Source: Macrococcus hajekii
Lineage (GTDB): Bacteria > Bacillota > Bacilli > Staphylococcales > Staphylococcaceae
Length of the DNA stretch: 64,000 bases
Assembly: GCF_004359505.1 (NCBI RefSeq)
Contig: NZ_SCWE01000001.1
Coordinates: forward strand, 372,001 to 436,000
Direction of reading: 5' to 3'
The notes beneath the pieces are model-generated. The model was not told where the DNA came from. It did not search any database and saw nothing but the letters and a program-made list of their open reading frames with translations. Below, in pieces: positions 38,025 through 47,539 of the stretch (positions are counted from its first letter, which is position 1; each line of letters starts with the position of its first letter). The position numbers were made by a program, and so were the translations under genes.

Positions 38025-38211
38025 AAATTTTGAGACGATGATGACAGAGCTTGAAGCCATTGTCAACAAACTGGATAATGATCAAGTCTCACTGGAAGAA
38101 TCTATAAAACTTTATGAGCAGGGTGTAGAACTGTCTAAAGCGTGCCAGGAACAGCTGGTACAGGCAGAACAGAAAATTAATCAGGTTAGTGCAGATGAAG
38201 CAAAACTATAA
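38017..38211 (+). CDS. xseB: Exodeoxyribonuclease VII small subunit
   Basis: Small helical subunit of 64 residues that binds the XseA coiled coil. FETMMTELEAIVNKLDNDQVSLEESIKLYEQGVEL is the family pattern. It overlaps xseA by 8 bases and ispA by 17 bases. Confidence 0.94.
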   Translation: MTKNFETMMTELEAIVNKLDNDQVSLEESIKLYEQGVELSKACQEQLVQAEQKINQVSADEAKL

Positions 38212-39055
38212 AACGTTATTTGAAAATCACTTAAAATCTCTGTATGCCAAGCCACTTGATCAAACGCTCGATGAAGCAATGATGTATTCTTTACTAGCGG
38301 GTGGAAAAAGAATCAGACCCGTTCTGTTATTTTCTACACTTGAACTGCTACAGGTTGATCCGAAGAAAGGATTATCAGTCGCAACCGCAATAGAAATGAT
38401 TCATACCTATTCTCTAATTCATGATGACCTGCCTGCAATGGATGATGATGATTATAGAAGAGGTAAGCTGACCAATCATAAAGTATTCGGTGAAGCAGTT
38501 GCAATTCTTGCGGGTGATGGTCTCCTTACAGATAGTTTTGCTCAAATCAGTAAAGATGAGTCGCTCAACCTGGAACAACGCATTCAGCTCATCACTTTAA
38601 TATCTGAAGCTGCGGGAACAAGAGGAATGGTCGGCGGTCAGATGCTGGATATAAAAGCTGAGGAAAGCGAGCTTACTCTTGAAGAGTTGAAACGTGTGCA
38701 TCGTCACAAAACAGGTGATTTAATAAAAGCATGCTTTGTCTGCGCCGGATTTATAGCTGAGCAACCGACTGACGTACTGAAACAGCTATCTGAAATTGGT
38801 CAGCGTTTCGGACTAATTTTTCAGATCAAGGATGATATCCTGGATGTAGAAGGTAATTTTGAACAGATGGGTAAAGCGGTAGGCAGCGATGAAAATAATG
38901 CGAAATCCACTTATGTCTCGCTGCTTGGTCTGGAAGGTGCAAAAGAGGCTATGCAGACGCTCAATAAAGAGACACTGGAGCTGATCAGCAGCCTGAACGG
39001 CGATCATTCAGCTTTAAATGATTTGCTGCAATATATTATATCGCGTGAAAAATAA
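38195..39055 (+). CDS. ispA: Farnesyl diphosphate synthase (polyprenyl synthetase)
   Basis: Condenses IPP with DMAPP and GPP to farnesyl diphosphate; 286 residues. The first Asp-rich motif is HDDLPAMDDDDYRRG and the second is FQIKDDILD. GGKRIRPVL is the substrate-binding Arg loop. The likely start is ATG 38195 inside the end of xseB; GTG 38189 is possible. A terminator follows. It uses IPP made through Dxs, IspG and IspH, all encoded in this window. Confidence 0.94.
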   Translation: MKQNYKTLFENHLKSLYAKPLDQTLDEAMMYSLLAGGKRIRPVLLFSTLELLQVDPKKGLSVATAIEMIHTYSLIHDDLPAMDDDDYRRGKLTNHKVFGEAVAILAGDGLLTDSFAQISKDESLNLEQRIQLITLISEAAGTRGMVGGQMLDIKAEESELTLEELKRVHRHKTGDLIKACFVCAGFIAEQPTDVLKQLSEIGQRFGLIFQIKDDILDVEGNFEQMGKAVGSDENNAKSTYVSLLGLEGAKEAMQTLNKETLELISSLNGDHSALNDLLQYIISREK

Positions 39056-39077
39056 AAAGCCGCTTTGGCTTTTTTTG
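39055..39077 (+). terminator. ispA terminator
   Basis: AAAAGCC, short loop, GGCTTTTTTT. Confidence 0.7.
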
Positions 39078-39141
39078 TTCATTGAGGATGACAATGCTAT
39101 AATAAAGCATAATTAATATTTAGACTGTAGGTGGAAAACTC

Positions 39142-41031
39142 ATGGATGTTGCGAATATAAAGTCTCCGGCAGACATAAAAGGTCTGTCGGATGGTGAGCT
39201 GGTCCAGTTAAGTAAGCAAATCAGAAACTTTCTTATAGAAAAATGTGCAGTGACCGGGGGACATATCGGCGCTAATTTAGGTGTTGTAGAGCTGACACTC
39301 GCACTGCATAAGCATTTTGATAGTCCGACTGATAAAATTATCTTCGATGTCGGTCATCAGGCCTATATCCATAAAATTTTAACAGGACGTGCGGAACATT
39401 TTGATCAATTGCGTCAGCATAAAGGGTTAAGTGGATTTCCAAAACGTTCTGAAAGTGAACACGATGTCTGGGAAGCGGGGCATAGCTCAACTTCTCTCTC
39501 TGCTGCTATGGGGATGGCAAAAGCCCGAGATATCATGGGTGAACATTATCATGTGATTCCGGTGATCGGAGATGGTGCTCTGACCGGTGGAATGGCCCTC
39601 GAAGCCTTAAACCATATCGGGCATGACAAAACCAATATGACCATCATACTGAATGACAATGAGATGAGTATCGCTCCCAATGTCGGTGCTATGCATAATA
39701 TGTTTGGCCGCCTTCGTACAAATCAGAACTATCATCGTGCGAAAGTCGATATCGATGGTTTTCTGAGCAAGTTACCAGGTGGACATATGCTCCGTGATTC
39801 AGCTGACCGCATTAAAGACAGTATTAAATATCTGGTCGTTCCAGGCGTCTTTTTTGAGGAGCTTGGTATTAAATATGTTGGTCCTGTAGATGGACATAAC
39901 TTTAAAGCACTGGGCGAGGCTATTGAAACATCTAAACGAATTAATGGACCTGTTATCATTCATGTGATTACTAAAAAGGGTAAAGGCTATGAACATGCTG
40001 AAAATGACAAGATCGGTACATGGCATGGTCTTGGACCTTATAAACTTGATACGGGAGAGCAATTGTCAAGTAAGGCGAAAGCACCTTCATGGAGTCAGCT
40101 GATGAGCGATAATGTGATGTCTCTCGCTGAAAAAGACAAACGAATCGTAGCCATTACTCCTGCTATGCCGGTCGGTAGTAAACTGACGAAGTTTCAGCAG
40201 CAGTTACCTGACCAATTCTTTGATGTTGGTATTGCTGAGCAGCACGCTGTCACGATGGCAGGCGGACTTGCAGCTAATGGCATGATTCCATACGTAGCTA
40301 TTTATTCAACGTTCCTGCAACGTGCATACGATCAGCTTTTACATGATATTGACCGTCAGAATCTGCATGTTGTGTTCGGCATAGACCGGTCAGGCCTCGT
40401 AGGTGCTGATGGTGAAACGCATCAAGGTGTATTTGATATTCCGTTCCTGACACATTTGCCTAATGTGACAGTGATGATGCCGAAGGACGAAGATGAAGCA
40501 GGCAAGATGGTCTATAGCGCATTTAAAGAGTATAGTGGTCCGATTGCGATTCGTTATCCGAGAGGAAATGGTCTAGGTGTTGAAGTCAGTGATGCAGCAA
40601 CAGGTATTCCGTACGGTAAATGGGAAGTGCTGAGAGAAGGTTCCGATATCGCTGTATTATCATTCGGTCCGACTTTGCAACCGCTCCTGGAAGCGCAGGA
40701 AGCACTTGTCAAAGAAGGAATCTCTGTTGAAATTGTTAATGCACGCTTTATAAAGCCACTCGACACCGGCTACTTGAACGACCTCGCAAAGCGGAATATA
40801 CCTGTTATGACTGTAGAGGAATCTGTATTGACCGGTGGCTTCGGTTCGCTTGTTGTTAATCATTTCAATGATCAACAACGCGATGTGAATGTGAAGAGAC
40901 TGGGCATCAAAGACGAGTACATCGAACAAGGTGAAGTGGATCTGCTGTTGCAGGACATCGGTCTCACAACTGCTCATTATATTGATGAAATTAAACAGCT
41001 GGTCAGCCAAGATGAAGAAACAGAGAATTGA
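39142..41031 (+). CDS. dxs: 1-deoxy-D-xylulose-5-phosphate synthase
   Basis: Thiamine-diphosphate enzyme joining pyruvate and glyceraldehyde-3-phosphate, first step of the MEP pathway; 629 residues. [16 protein letters not shown], the ThDP site [15 protein letters not shown]...LNDNEMSI, and the transketolase-like half with [17 protein letters not shown] and GVDGETHQG-type sequence ([10 protein letters not shown]). Overlaps tlyA by 20 bases. It heads a dxs-tlyA unit, as in many Firmicutes. Confidence 0.97.
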   Translation: MDVANIKSPADIKGLSDGELVQLSKQIRNFLIEKCAVTGGHIGANLGVVELTLALHKHFDSPTDKIIFDVGHQAYIHKILTGRAEHFDQLRQHKGLSGFPKRSESEHDVWEAGHSSTSLSAAMGMAKARDIMGEHYHVIPVIGDGALTGGMALEALNHIGHDKTNMTIILNDNEMSIAPNVGAMHNMFGRLRTNQNYHRAKVDIDGFLSKLPGGHMLRDSADRIKDSIKYLVVPGVFFEELGIKYVGPVDGHNFKALGEAIETSKRINGPVIIHVITKKGKGYEHAENDKIGTWHGLGPYKLDTGEQLSSKAKAPSWSQLMSDNVMSLAEKDKRIVAITPAMPVGSKLTKFQQQLPDQFFDVGIAEQHAVTMAGGLAANGMIPYVAIYSTFLQRAYDQLLHDIDRQNLHVVFGIDRSGLVGADGETHQGVFDIPFLTHLPNVTVMMPKDEDEAGKMVYSAFKEYSGPIAIRYPRGNGLGVEVSDAATGIPYGKWEVLREGSDIAVLSFGPTLQPLLEAQEALVKEGISVEIVNARFIKPLDTGYLNDLAKRNIPVMTVEESVLTGGFGSLVVNHFNDQQRDVNVKRLGIKDEYIEQGEVDLLLQDIGLTTAHYIDEIKQLVSQDEETEN

Positions 41032-41809
41032 TGAATGGTTAGTTGAACGGGATTATTTTGATAGTACGGATGAAGCGAAGAGATATATTATGGCTGGAAA
41101 AGTATTGAATGAACATGAACGCATTCATTCAGCAGCGGAAAAAATCAATCCTGAGACAGTGAAAATTCGCATTAAAGGCCTTAACAAACGATATGTCAGT
41201 AGAGGCGGCTTTAAACTTGAAAAAGCAGTAGAGACCTTTAACCTGAACCTTGCTGACAAGGTACATATGGATATCGGCTCTTCTACAGGCGGCTTTACAG
41301 ATTGCGCCCTGCAGAATGGTGTGAGACGCAGCTATGCTATCGATGTCGGTACTAATCAGCTTGCCTATAGTTTAAGAATTGATTCAAGGGTAACGGTGAT
41401 GGAACAGACCAATTTTCGTTATGTGATTCCTGAGCAATTTGATGAACGGCCTGATTTTGCCACAATCGATGTCAGCTTCATTTCTCTGTCTTTGATTTTT
41501 CCGACCTTGCACACGCTTCTGCAGCCTGAAGGTGAAGTTGTTGCACTAATTAAGCCGCAATTTGAGGCGGAACGGCATGAAGTAGGCAGTAAAGGGGTAG
41601 TGAGTGACCCTGCTGTGCACCAGCATGTTATTCATAAAGTGATTGCCTATGCGGCAGCTAATCAGTTCACTGCACGTGATTTAACCGTATCTCCGATTAC
41701 AGGAGCGAATGGAAATGTGGAGTATCTGCTATATTTGACGCATCAGCAAGGCGATTCTCAAGTAAGCGATGAAAAAATCGAAAAGATGATAGCAATGAAA
41801 ACCGATTAG
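41012..41809 (+). CDS. TlyA family rRNA methyltransferase
   Basis: Protein of 265 residues: S4 RNA-binding domain ([25 protein letters not shown], to about 65) and an FtsJ-like methyltransferase domain with SAM motif [18 protein letters not shown] and the IDVSFISL motif. Mycobacterial TlyA 2'-O-methylates rRNA; the target here is inferred from the family. The ATG at 41012 lies inside dxs; longer readings upstream have no RBS. Ends with a terminator before argR. Confidence 0.88.
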   Translation: MKKQRIDEWLVERDYFDSTDEAKRYIMAGKVLNEHERIHSAAEKINPETVKIRIKGLNKRYVSRGGFKLEKAVETFNLNLADKVHMDIGSSTGGFTDCALQNGVRRSYAIDVGTNQLAYSLRIDSRVTVMEQTNFRYVIPEQFDERPDFATIDVSFISLSLIFPTLHTLLQPEGEVVALIKPQFEAERHEVGSKGVVSDPAVHQHVIHKVIAYAAANQFTARDLTVSPITGANGNVEYLLYLTHQQGDSQVSDEKIEKMIAMKTD

Positions 41810-41830
41810 TTCCATTTAATCGGTTTTTTG
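41797..41830 (+). terminator. tlyA terminator
   Basis: AAAACCGATTA, loop, TTAATCGGTTTTTT; overlaps the tlyA stop codon. Confidence 0.8.
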
Positions 41831-41860
41831 TTAGTCAATATAAAGGTTTTATGCTAATAT

Positions 41861-41878
41861 TATGAATAAATATACAAG
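41861..41878 (+). promoter_or_regulatory. Candidate ARG box in front of argR
   Basis: TATGAATAAATATACAAG matches 15 of 18 positions of the B. subtilis ARG-box consensus (CATGAATAAAAATKCAAK, from memory). It lies between the probable -10 region (TAATAT, 41855-41860) and the RBS, a place suited to autorepression. Confidence 0.6.
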
Positions 41879-41888
41879 GAGGTCCGTT

Positions 41889-42341
41889 ATGGCAAACAAG
41901 ACGATGCGACAGATTAAAATCAGAGAAATCATATCCAGTCAGCAGATTGAAACGCAGGAGGAATTAGTAGAGAAGCTGAACGAAGTTAAGTTAAATGTGA
42001 CTCAAGCGACAATCTCAAGGGATATTAAAGAACTACAGTTAATTAAAGTGCCGACGCCAAGCGGACAGTATGTCTATAGTTTACCTAAGGACCGTAAATT
42101 TCATCCACTTGACAAGCTGGGACGTTATTTAATGGATTCCTTCGTAAAACTCGATGGCACGGACAATCTCCTTGTCCTGAAAACACTGCCAGGCAATGCT
42201 CAGTCAATCGGTGCTATCCTTGATCAACTTGAATGGGAAGAAATTATCGGCACGATATGTGGCGATGATACTTGTCTGATCATCTGTCGGGACGAGAAAT
42301 CGAGTAAGGTAATCACTGAACGATTATTCAATATGTTATAG
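41889..42341 (+). CDS. argR: Arginine repressor ArgR/AhrC
   Basis: Hexameric repressor of 150 residues that controls arginine synthesis and breakdown. N-terminal winged helix with [20 protein letters not shown]-terminal arginine-binding domain with [34 protein letters not shown] (the DD pair contacts arginine). The ATG at 41889 follows AAGGAGG. It stands directly upstream of recN, the conserved Bacillales linkage. Confidence 0.95.
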   Translation: MANKTMRQIKIREIISSQQIETQEELVEKLNEVKLNVTQATISRDIKELQLIKVPTPSGQYVYSLPKDRKFHPLDKLGRYLMDSFVKLDGTDNLLVLKTLPGNAQSIGAILDQLEWEEIIGTICGDDTCLIICRDEKSSKVITERLFNML

Positions 42342-42356
42342 TTGGGGGATTAGCTT

Positions 42357-44036
42357 ATGTTACAGACATTATCCATCAGACAGTTTGCAATCATAGATGA
42401 ACTGGATATTGAAATTAAAGACGGATTGACAGTTTTAAGTGGTGAGACCGGAGCCGGTAAATCTATCATTATAGATGCCATCTCAATGCTCATCGGTGCA
42501 CGCGCAAGCCAGAATTTAGTACGCCACGGTGAAAATAAGGCAGTGATTGAAGGGGTTTTCGATATCGACGATAATCCGGCTGTTCAGTCGCTGCTTACGG
42601 AGAGAGAAATTGAACTGGATGATTATATGCTGGTTAAGCGTGAGATTATGAAATCCGGCAAAAGCTTATGCAAAGTGAACAATCAGACGGTCACGCTGAC
42701 TGAACTTAAACTGATCATGCAGGAACTGCTGGATATTCACGGACAGCATGAGACGCAGCATTTACTGAAATCAAAATATCATATCCGTCTGCTGGATGAA
42801 TTCTCAAAAGGGCGCTATCAGGCAGTGTTTGATGATTATACAGAAACTTTCAAAGTCTATCAGGAGAAAAAGGAAGAGCTGCGAAAACTGGAACAAAAAG
42901 ATGAATCATTGCTTCAGCGTCTTGACCTGATTAAATTTCAGCATAATGAACTGATACAGGCGAAGTTAGTACCCGGTGAAGTTTCTAATCTGAAAGAAGA
43001 GATTAAAAGACTGCAAAATTTCGAAAAGCTGAACACCGAATTGACAAAGGCGGTCAGCTACTTAAGCGATGAAAACAATATCATTGATAAGATGTTCGAT
43101 TTCAATGAATCTCTGAAAGAAATTGATGATGTGCTGACAGGAGAATATAGCACTCTGCTGGAAGAGGCTAATAGCGTCTATTATCTACTGGAAGATGCTA
43201 AGCACCGGCTGTATGATGAACTCACTTCAAATGAATATGATGAACATCTATTGAATGAGATGGAGTCTAGAATGAATATGATTCAGCAGTTGGAGCGAAA
43301 ATACGGCAAAGGTCATGATGAACTGATTTCATTGATTACAGAACTGGAAGTAGAGATCAATCAGATTGAAAACCTTGAAGAGAGTACTTCCAATCTAAAA
43401 GAGGAAATTAAAAAACAGTATGAACGCTTAATGAATGCAGGAACAAAACTATCAAAAGAGCGACGTGCTGATGCTTCGCAGCTGAGAAGTAAAATTCTTG
43501 ATGAAATTCATCATCTGGAAATGAAAAGTGCAAACTTTGAGATTGCATTCTCAAAAATTCAACCTAATTTATCCGGTATTGAATCGATTGAGTTTATGAT
43601 CAGTCCGAACAAAGGGGAACCGATGAAAAGTCTCGATAAAATAGCGTCAGGCGGGGAATTATCGCGTATTATGCTGGCTCTCAAGACTATTTTTGCTGAA
43701 AATAGAGGACAGACGGCTATTCTTTTTGATGAGGTTGATACAGGAGTTTCAGGACGCGTAGCCCAGAAAATGGCAGAAAAGATGAAGCAGATTGCTGCAC
43801 ATATTCAAGTCATCTGCATTTCGCATTTACCTCAAGTTGCAGCTATCAGTGATCACCATCTCTATATTGAAAAACATGAAAAAGATGACAGGACGGTGAC
43901 GACTGTCACTGAGCTGACAGGTGAACATAAAGTAAGAGAAGTCGCTCGAATGATTTCAGGTGTAGAGGTGACCCCTCTGACACTGGACCATGCGGCAGAA
44001 CTGATCGCCCAGAATAAAGAACAATATAAAGGATGA
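42357..44036 (+). CDS. recN: DNA repair protein RecN
   Basis: SMC-like ATPase of 559 residues for double-strand break repair. Walker A SGETGAGKSIIID near residue 30, a long coiled-coil middle (about 150-360), then signature ASGGELSRIMLALK and Walker B AILFDEVDTGVSG. GGGGGAT upstream. The stop overlaps the spo0A region: no spoIVB lies between, unlike sporulating Bacillus. Confidence 0.97.
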   Translation: MLQTLSIRQFAIIDELDIEIKDGLTVLSGETGAGKSIIIDAISMLIGARASQNLVRHGENKAVIEGVFDIDDNPAVQSLLTEREIELDDYMLVKREIMKSGKSLCKVNNQTVTLTELKLIMQELLDIHGQHETQHLLKSKYHIRLLDEFSKGRYQAVFDDYTETFKVYQEKKEELRKLEQKDESLLQRLDLIKFQHNELIQAKLVPGEVSNLKEEIKRLQNFEKLNTELTKAVSYLSDENNIIDKMFDFNESLKEIDDVLTGEYSTLLEEANSVYYLLEDAKHRLYDELTSNEYDEHLLNEMESRMNMIQQLERKYGKGHDELISLITELEVEINQIENLEESTSNLKEEIKKQYERLMNAGTKLSKERRADASQLRSKILDEIHHLEMKSANFEIAFSKIQPNLSGIESIEFMISPNKGEPMKSLDKIASGGELSRIMLALKTIFAENRGQTAILFDEVDTGVSGRVAQKMAEKMKQIAAHIQVICISHLPQVAAISDHHLYIEKHEKDDRTVTTVTELTGEHKVREVARMISGVEVTPLTLDHAAELIAQNKEQYKG

Positions 44037-44041
44037 AGTTT

Positions 44042-44695
44042 ATGGCTATCCGAGTTGCAATAATTGAAGATTCACACGAACTGGCCACTGCTATTGACCG
44101 TTACCTCTCTCAGCAGGGGATGATTGTAACAGAAGTTGCGAATGACGGTCAGGCAGGACAGGCAGTTATCCAGCGAAGTCAGTTTGACGTGCTGCTGCTG
44201 GATCTTATTTTACCGAACATTGATGGTCTGACCTTGCTGAAAAATGACATTCCGTCGAATCGTTCCTATAAAGTCATTTGTTTTTCAGCCTTCGGTAAGG
44301 AATCTATTCTGACTGAGGCACTGACTTTAGGAGGAGACTACTTTCTGTTAAAACCCGTTAAGCTCGATGTGATTGCACAGACTATCTATAGAATGGCGGA
44401 ACAGAAGGAATTTAACCTATTAAGAGACTATTTTACACAGCGTCTTAAAGGTACACAGTATATTTACGAGGCATTAGCTATTCTTGAAAGAGATCCAAGT
44501 AAAATCAATCATCTGACAGGCGAATTATATCCTGAGATAGCGGATAAATTTAATGTTAATAAAGCGACGATTGAAAGAGCGATCAGACATTCTGTTGAAA
44601 AAGCATGGAATCAGGGACTGGAACAGCACTGGCATGCTGAAGGTAAGATGGTAAGACCGACTACGGGCGAACTATTAGAATATTTGACGAGGTAA
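44042..44695 (+). CDS. spo0A: Spo0A-type response regulator
   Basis: Response regulator of 217 residues. The receiver (1-120) has the acidic pair Glu9-Asp10, phosphoacceptor Asp54, Ser82 in the Thr switch position and Lys104. The C-terminal part (about 136-217) is the Spo0A DNA-binding domain: LYPEIADKFNVNKATIERA followed by IRHSVEKAW and the RPTTGE motif, closely similar to Spo0A of Bacillus. The protein is about 50 residues shorter than B. subtilis Spo0A (267), chiefly because the interdomain linker is short. ATG 44042 has AAAGGA upstream; an in-frame ATG at 44033 overlaps recN. Position behind recN and ahead of gdpD confirms orthology. Confidence 0.93.
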   Translation: MAIRVAIIEDSHELATAIDRYLSQQGMIVTEVANDGQAGQAVIQRSQFDVLLLDLILPNIDGLTLLKNDIPSNRSYKVICFSAFGKESILTEALTLGGDYFLLKPVKLDVIAQTIYRMAEQKEFNLLRDYFTQRLKGTQYIYEALAILERDPSKINHLTGELYPEIADKFNVNKATIERAIRHSVEKAWNQGLEQHWHAEGKMVRPTTGELLEYLTR

Positions 44696-44699
44696 AGTG

Positions 44700-45401
44700 A
44701 TGAAAATTATTGCACATCGCGGCTACAGAGCTAAATATACGGAAAATACGATGACAGCCTTTAAAAAAGCTATTCAAGCAGGTGCAGATGGGATTGAACT
44801 CGATATACATCTGTCATCAGATAAGGAGCTTATCGTCTTCCATGACAATACTTTCAGAAGGATGGCGAGACTGGATACTGCTGTCAACAAGATGACAACT
44901 GAACAGATTAAAAAGGTCAGACTGACAAAAGGTCTGAAAAGTGAGCGAGTACCATTACTTAAAGAAGTACTGTCATTACTGGATGGTAAGGATATCATGC
45001 TGAATATTGAAATAAAGACATTATCGGACGGTTATTTAGAAGAGAAACTGGTTGAAGAGCTGAAGCGCTATGATATAAAGCAGCTGGTCATATCGAGTTT
45101 TCATGCTGGAAGTATACGGAGAGTGAAAGAGCTGGATCGCACAATTGAAACAGCACTTCTTTATTCCAAATATATTGATCAGCCCTGGAAATTGCAGTCA
45201 CATTTCAAGTTTGATGCCATTCATACAGATACGAACTATACGTCTAAAGAATATGCGGCACTGATTCAATCACACAGCATACCGGTCAGAATCTATACCG
45301 TCAATAGAGAAAAAGACCTTAAGTACTGGCTGGACAGCGAAGTCGATGCCCTTATAACCGACGAAGTTGAACGTGCTATAGCACTGCAAAAAGAGAAGTA
45401 A
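44700..45401 (+). CDS. Glycerophosphodiester phosphodiesterase family protein
   Basis: Cytoplasmic GDPD-family hydrolase of 233 residues, yielding glycerol-3-phosphate from glycerophosphodiesters. IAHRGYRAKYTENTMTAF holds the catalytic His and Arg, ADGIELDIHLSSDKELIVFHD the metal ligands and second His. No signal peptide. GAGGT precedes ATG 44700, just behind spo0A; B. subtilis has the homologue yqiK in the same region. Ends at a bidirectional terminator. Confidence 0.92.
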   Translation: MKIIAHRGYRAKYTENTMTAFKKAIQAGADGIELDIHLSSDKELIVFHDNTFRRMARLDTAVNKMTTEQIKKVRLTKGLKSERVPLLKEVLSLLDGKDIMLNIEIKTLSDGYLEEKLVEELKRYDIKQLVISSFHAGSIRRVKELDRTIETALLYSKYIDQPWKLQSHFKFDAIHTDTNYTSKEYAALIQSHSIPVRIYTVNREKDLKYWLDSEVDALITDEVERAIALQKEK

Positions 45402-45426
45402 ACATCATGTTTACTTCTCTTTTTTT
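45390..45426. terminator. Bidirectional terminator
   Basis: AAGAGAAGTAAAC, loop ATCAT, GTTTACTTCTCTT with A and T tracts, between gdpD and the DUF2627 gene. Confidence 0.9.
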
Positions 45427-45641
45427 GGGACGCGGTTATTTCGTTTTTCCATATGGAGAATATAGCCACCTACAAAAGCGATGCCTAAGACTGAAAAGAC
45501 TGCACCTAGTAAAAACTGCAGCCAGATATAATGAAGTTCGGGAACCAGTACTCCGAAGACTGCATCACGCATCCATTTAATGCCAAGTCCCGCTAAATAA
45601 ATCGGAATGATGAGTACGAGGAGTGCTAAAATTTTCTGCAT
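45411..45641 (-). CDS. DUF2627 small membrane protein
   Basis: Protein of 76 residues with two hydrophobic helices (about 3-22 and 38-64) separated by a polar stretch containing WMRDAVFG, and a basic C-terminus. Matches the DUF2627 family, found near spo0A/bkd in Bacillus. Function unknown. Single minus-strand gene facing gdpD. Confidence 0.75.
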   Translation of the reverse strand: MQKILALLVLIIPIYLAGLGIKWMRDAVFGVLVPELHYIWLQFLLGAVFSVLGIAFVGGYILHMEKRNNRVPKKEK

Positions 45642-45909
45642 GTTATCACCTTTTTATATTATAACTTAGGAATAAAAAAATAAAAACAAAAAATAGATGA
45701 TAATAAATAACTTATATTGATATAATGATATGGTTTATTTTTACAATATTTTATCTTTTATGTAAACGCTTTAATAATTTAAAGTGAAAAAAATCCTTCT
45801 AATATTAGGATTTTGTTCAAATGTTATAACTTATAGTTTTAAAATTAAAACTTTTATGCAATAATAAAATTGTATTAAAAGTTATTTAACTCAGAAAAGG
45901 GGTATAATG
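45642..45909 (+). promoter_or_regulatory. AT-rich leader of bcd with a cre-like site
   Basis: This 260-base intergenic region is very AT-rich. TGTAAACGCTTTAA at 45761-45774 matches the catabolite-response (cre) consensus at 13 of 14 positions. A weak hairpin ATCCTTCTAATATTAGGAT lies downstream near 45791-45811. Carbon-catabolite control of leucine dehydrogenase by CcpA is therefore plausible. Confidence 0.5.
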
Positions 45910-47004
45910 ATGATTTTTGAAACTTTAGAGCAGTATGATTATGAGCAGGTAGTCTTCTGTCAGGATAAAGCAAGTGGACTAAAAGCGATTATTGCCATTC
46001 ATGATACAACACTTGGTCCTGCACTTGGTGGATGTCGTATGTGGCCATATGCAACGGAAGAGGAAGCAATTGAAGATGCTCTCCGTCTGGCGCGAGGTAT
46101 GACGTATAAGAATGCAGCAGCCGGCCTGAATTTAGGGGGCGGGAAAACAGTGGTCATCGGTGACCCTAAGAAAGATAAATCAGAAGCGCTGTTCAGAGCG
46201 CTCGGTCGTTACGTACAAAGCCTGAATGGTCGTTATATCACTGCAGAGGATGTGGGGACATCTGTAAGTGATATGGATACGATGCATGAAGAGACTGATT
46301 ATGTTGTCGGTCTGTCAGAAAGTTTCGGTTCATCAGGCAACCCAAGCCCGCTCACTGCGCTGGGTGTCTATCAGGCGATGAAACGTACAGCTAAGGAGGC
46401 ATTCGGCAGCGATGAATTGAAAGGTCTTAAGATTGCAGTCCAAGGGGTAGGAAATGTATCCTATACACTTTGTAAATATCTGCACGAGGAAGGTGCTGAA
46501 CTGATTGTCACAGATATCTTCCAGCAATCTATTGACCGTGCTGTCAATGATTTCGGGGCTACTGCCGTTGAGCCTGATGAGATCTACGGAATTGAAGCGG
46601 ATATTTTCGCACCGTGTGCACTCGGCGGCATTTTAAATGACGAAACGATTCCACAGCTGAAAGTAAAAGCGGTATGTGGCAGCTCAAACAATCAGCTGAA
46701 AGATATGGAAAAACATAGTGCGCAGCTTGCTGAACGCAATATTATCTATGCACCGGACTTCGTTGTCAATTCAGGTGGGGTGATTAATGTTGCTGATGAA
46801 TTACACGGCTATAATGAAAAACGTGCAACTGATAAAGTAAAGGAAATCTATAATCAGATGGACAAAATTTTTGAAATTGCGAAAAGAGACAATATCTCTA
46901 CAGCACTTGCAGCTGACAGAATGGCAGAAGAGCGCATTGATCAGATGATGCGCGTCAGAAGTACTTTCAGCCGTCATGAGCACTCAATTATTTCAAGAAG
47001 ATAG
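45910..47004 (+). CDS. bcd: Leucine dehydrogenase (Glu/Leu/Phe/Val dehydrogenase)
   Basis: NAD-dependent oxidative deamination of leucine, isoleucine and valine; 364 residues. The catalytic Lys lies in [21 protein letters not shown] and the nucleotide fold in [27 protein letters not shown] is the substrate loop. ATGs at 45907 and 45910 are both possible; 45910 is better spaced from AAGGGG. In Bacillus it belongs to a ptb-bcd-buk-lpdV-bkd operon, but here it stands alone. Confidence 0.93.
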   Translation: MIFETLEQYDYEQVVFCQDKASGLKAIIAIHDTTLGPALGGCRMWPYATEEEAIEDALRLARGMTYKNAAAGLNLGGGKTVVIGDPKKDKSEALFRALGRYVQSLNGRYITAEDVGTSVSDMDTMHEETDYVVGLSESFGSSGNPSPLTALGVYQAMKRTAKEAFGSDELKGLKIAVQGVGNVSYTLCKYLHEEGAELIVTDIFQQSIDRAVNDFGATAVEPDEIYGIEADIFAPCALGGILNDETIPQLKVKAVCGSSNNQLKDMEKHSAQLAERNIIYAPDFVVNSGGVINVADELHGYNEKRATDKVKEIYNQMDKIFEIAKRDNISTALAADRMAEERIDQMMRVRSTFSRHEHSIISRR

Positions 47005-47075
47005 GTCAACATCCTAGATAAATTGTCTTACTTTATGTAAGATGAAGTTATCAATTAATGAAGAGGTGTTGTCAG

Positions 47076-47513
47076 ATGGAAATGGATTTCAATCTTTATA
47101 TGAATGAAGTCGTGGATACGGCACGACAGGAAATAGAGAATGCAGGCTATCAGCAGTTGCGCACAGCTGATGAAGTTAAAGAAGTCTTCGAAAAACCGGG
47201 TACGACATTTGTAATGGTCAACTCAGTATGTGGTTGTGCAGGTGGTATTGCACGCCCGGCAGCAGCGCATGCCCTGCACTATGACAAGGTGCCGGATCAT
47301 CTTGTGACTGTATTTGCTGGTCAGGACAAGGAAGCGACAGCAGCAGCGCGTGATTACTTTGAAGGTTATCCACCATCAAGTCCATCTTTTGCACTGCTTA
47401 AAGATGGTAAAATTATTTCAATGATAGAACGTCATGAAATAGAAGGTCATGATCCGATGAGTGTCATTACTAATATTCAAGCCCTATTTGAAGAATACGG
47501 GGAGGAAAGATAA
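47076..47513 (+). CDS. Bacilliredoxin (BrxA/BrxB family)
   Basis: Thioredoxin-fold protein of 145 residues that removes bacillithiol from mixed disulfides. The family active motif Cys-Gly-Cys is in [32 protein letters not shown]-like sequence fits the fold. AGAGGTG RBS before the ATG at 47076. In B. subtilis the homologue yqiW follows the bkd operon, so its place beside bcd is ancestral. Confidence 0.93.
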   Translation: MEMDFNLYMNEVVDTARQEIENAGYQQLRTADEVKEVFEKPGTTFVMVNSVCGCAGGIARPAAAHALHYDKVPDHLVTVFAGQDKEATAAARDYFEGYPPSSPSFALLKDGKIISMIERHEIEGHDPMSVITNIQALFEEYGEER

Positions 47514-47537
47514 GCCAAGGGAAACCTTGGCTTTATT
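47512..47537 (+). terminator. Hairpin between bacilliredoxin and exporter genes
   Basis: AGCCAAGG, loop GAAA, CCTTGGCT then TTATTT. A GNRA loop on an 8-bp stem; moderate terminator. Confidence 0.65.
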
Positions 47538-47539
47538 TC

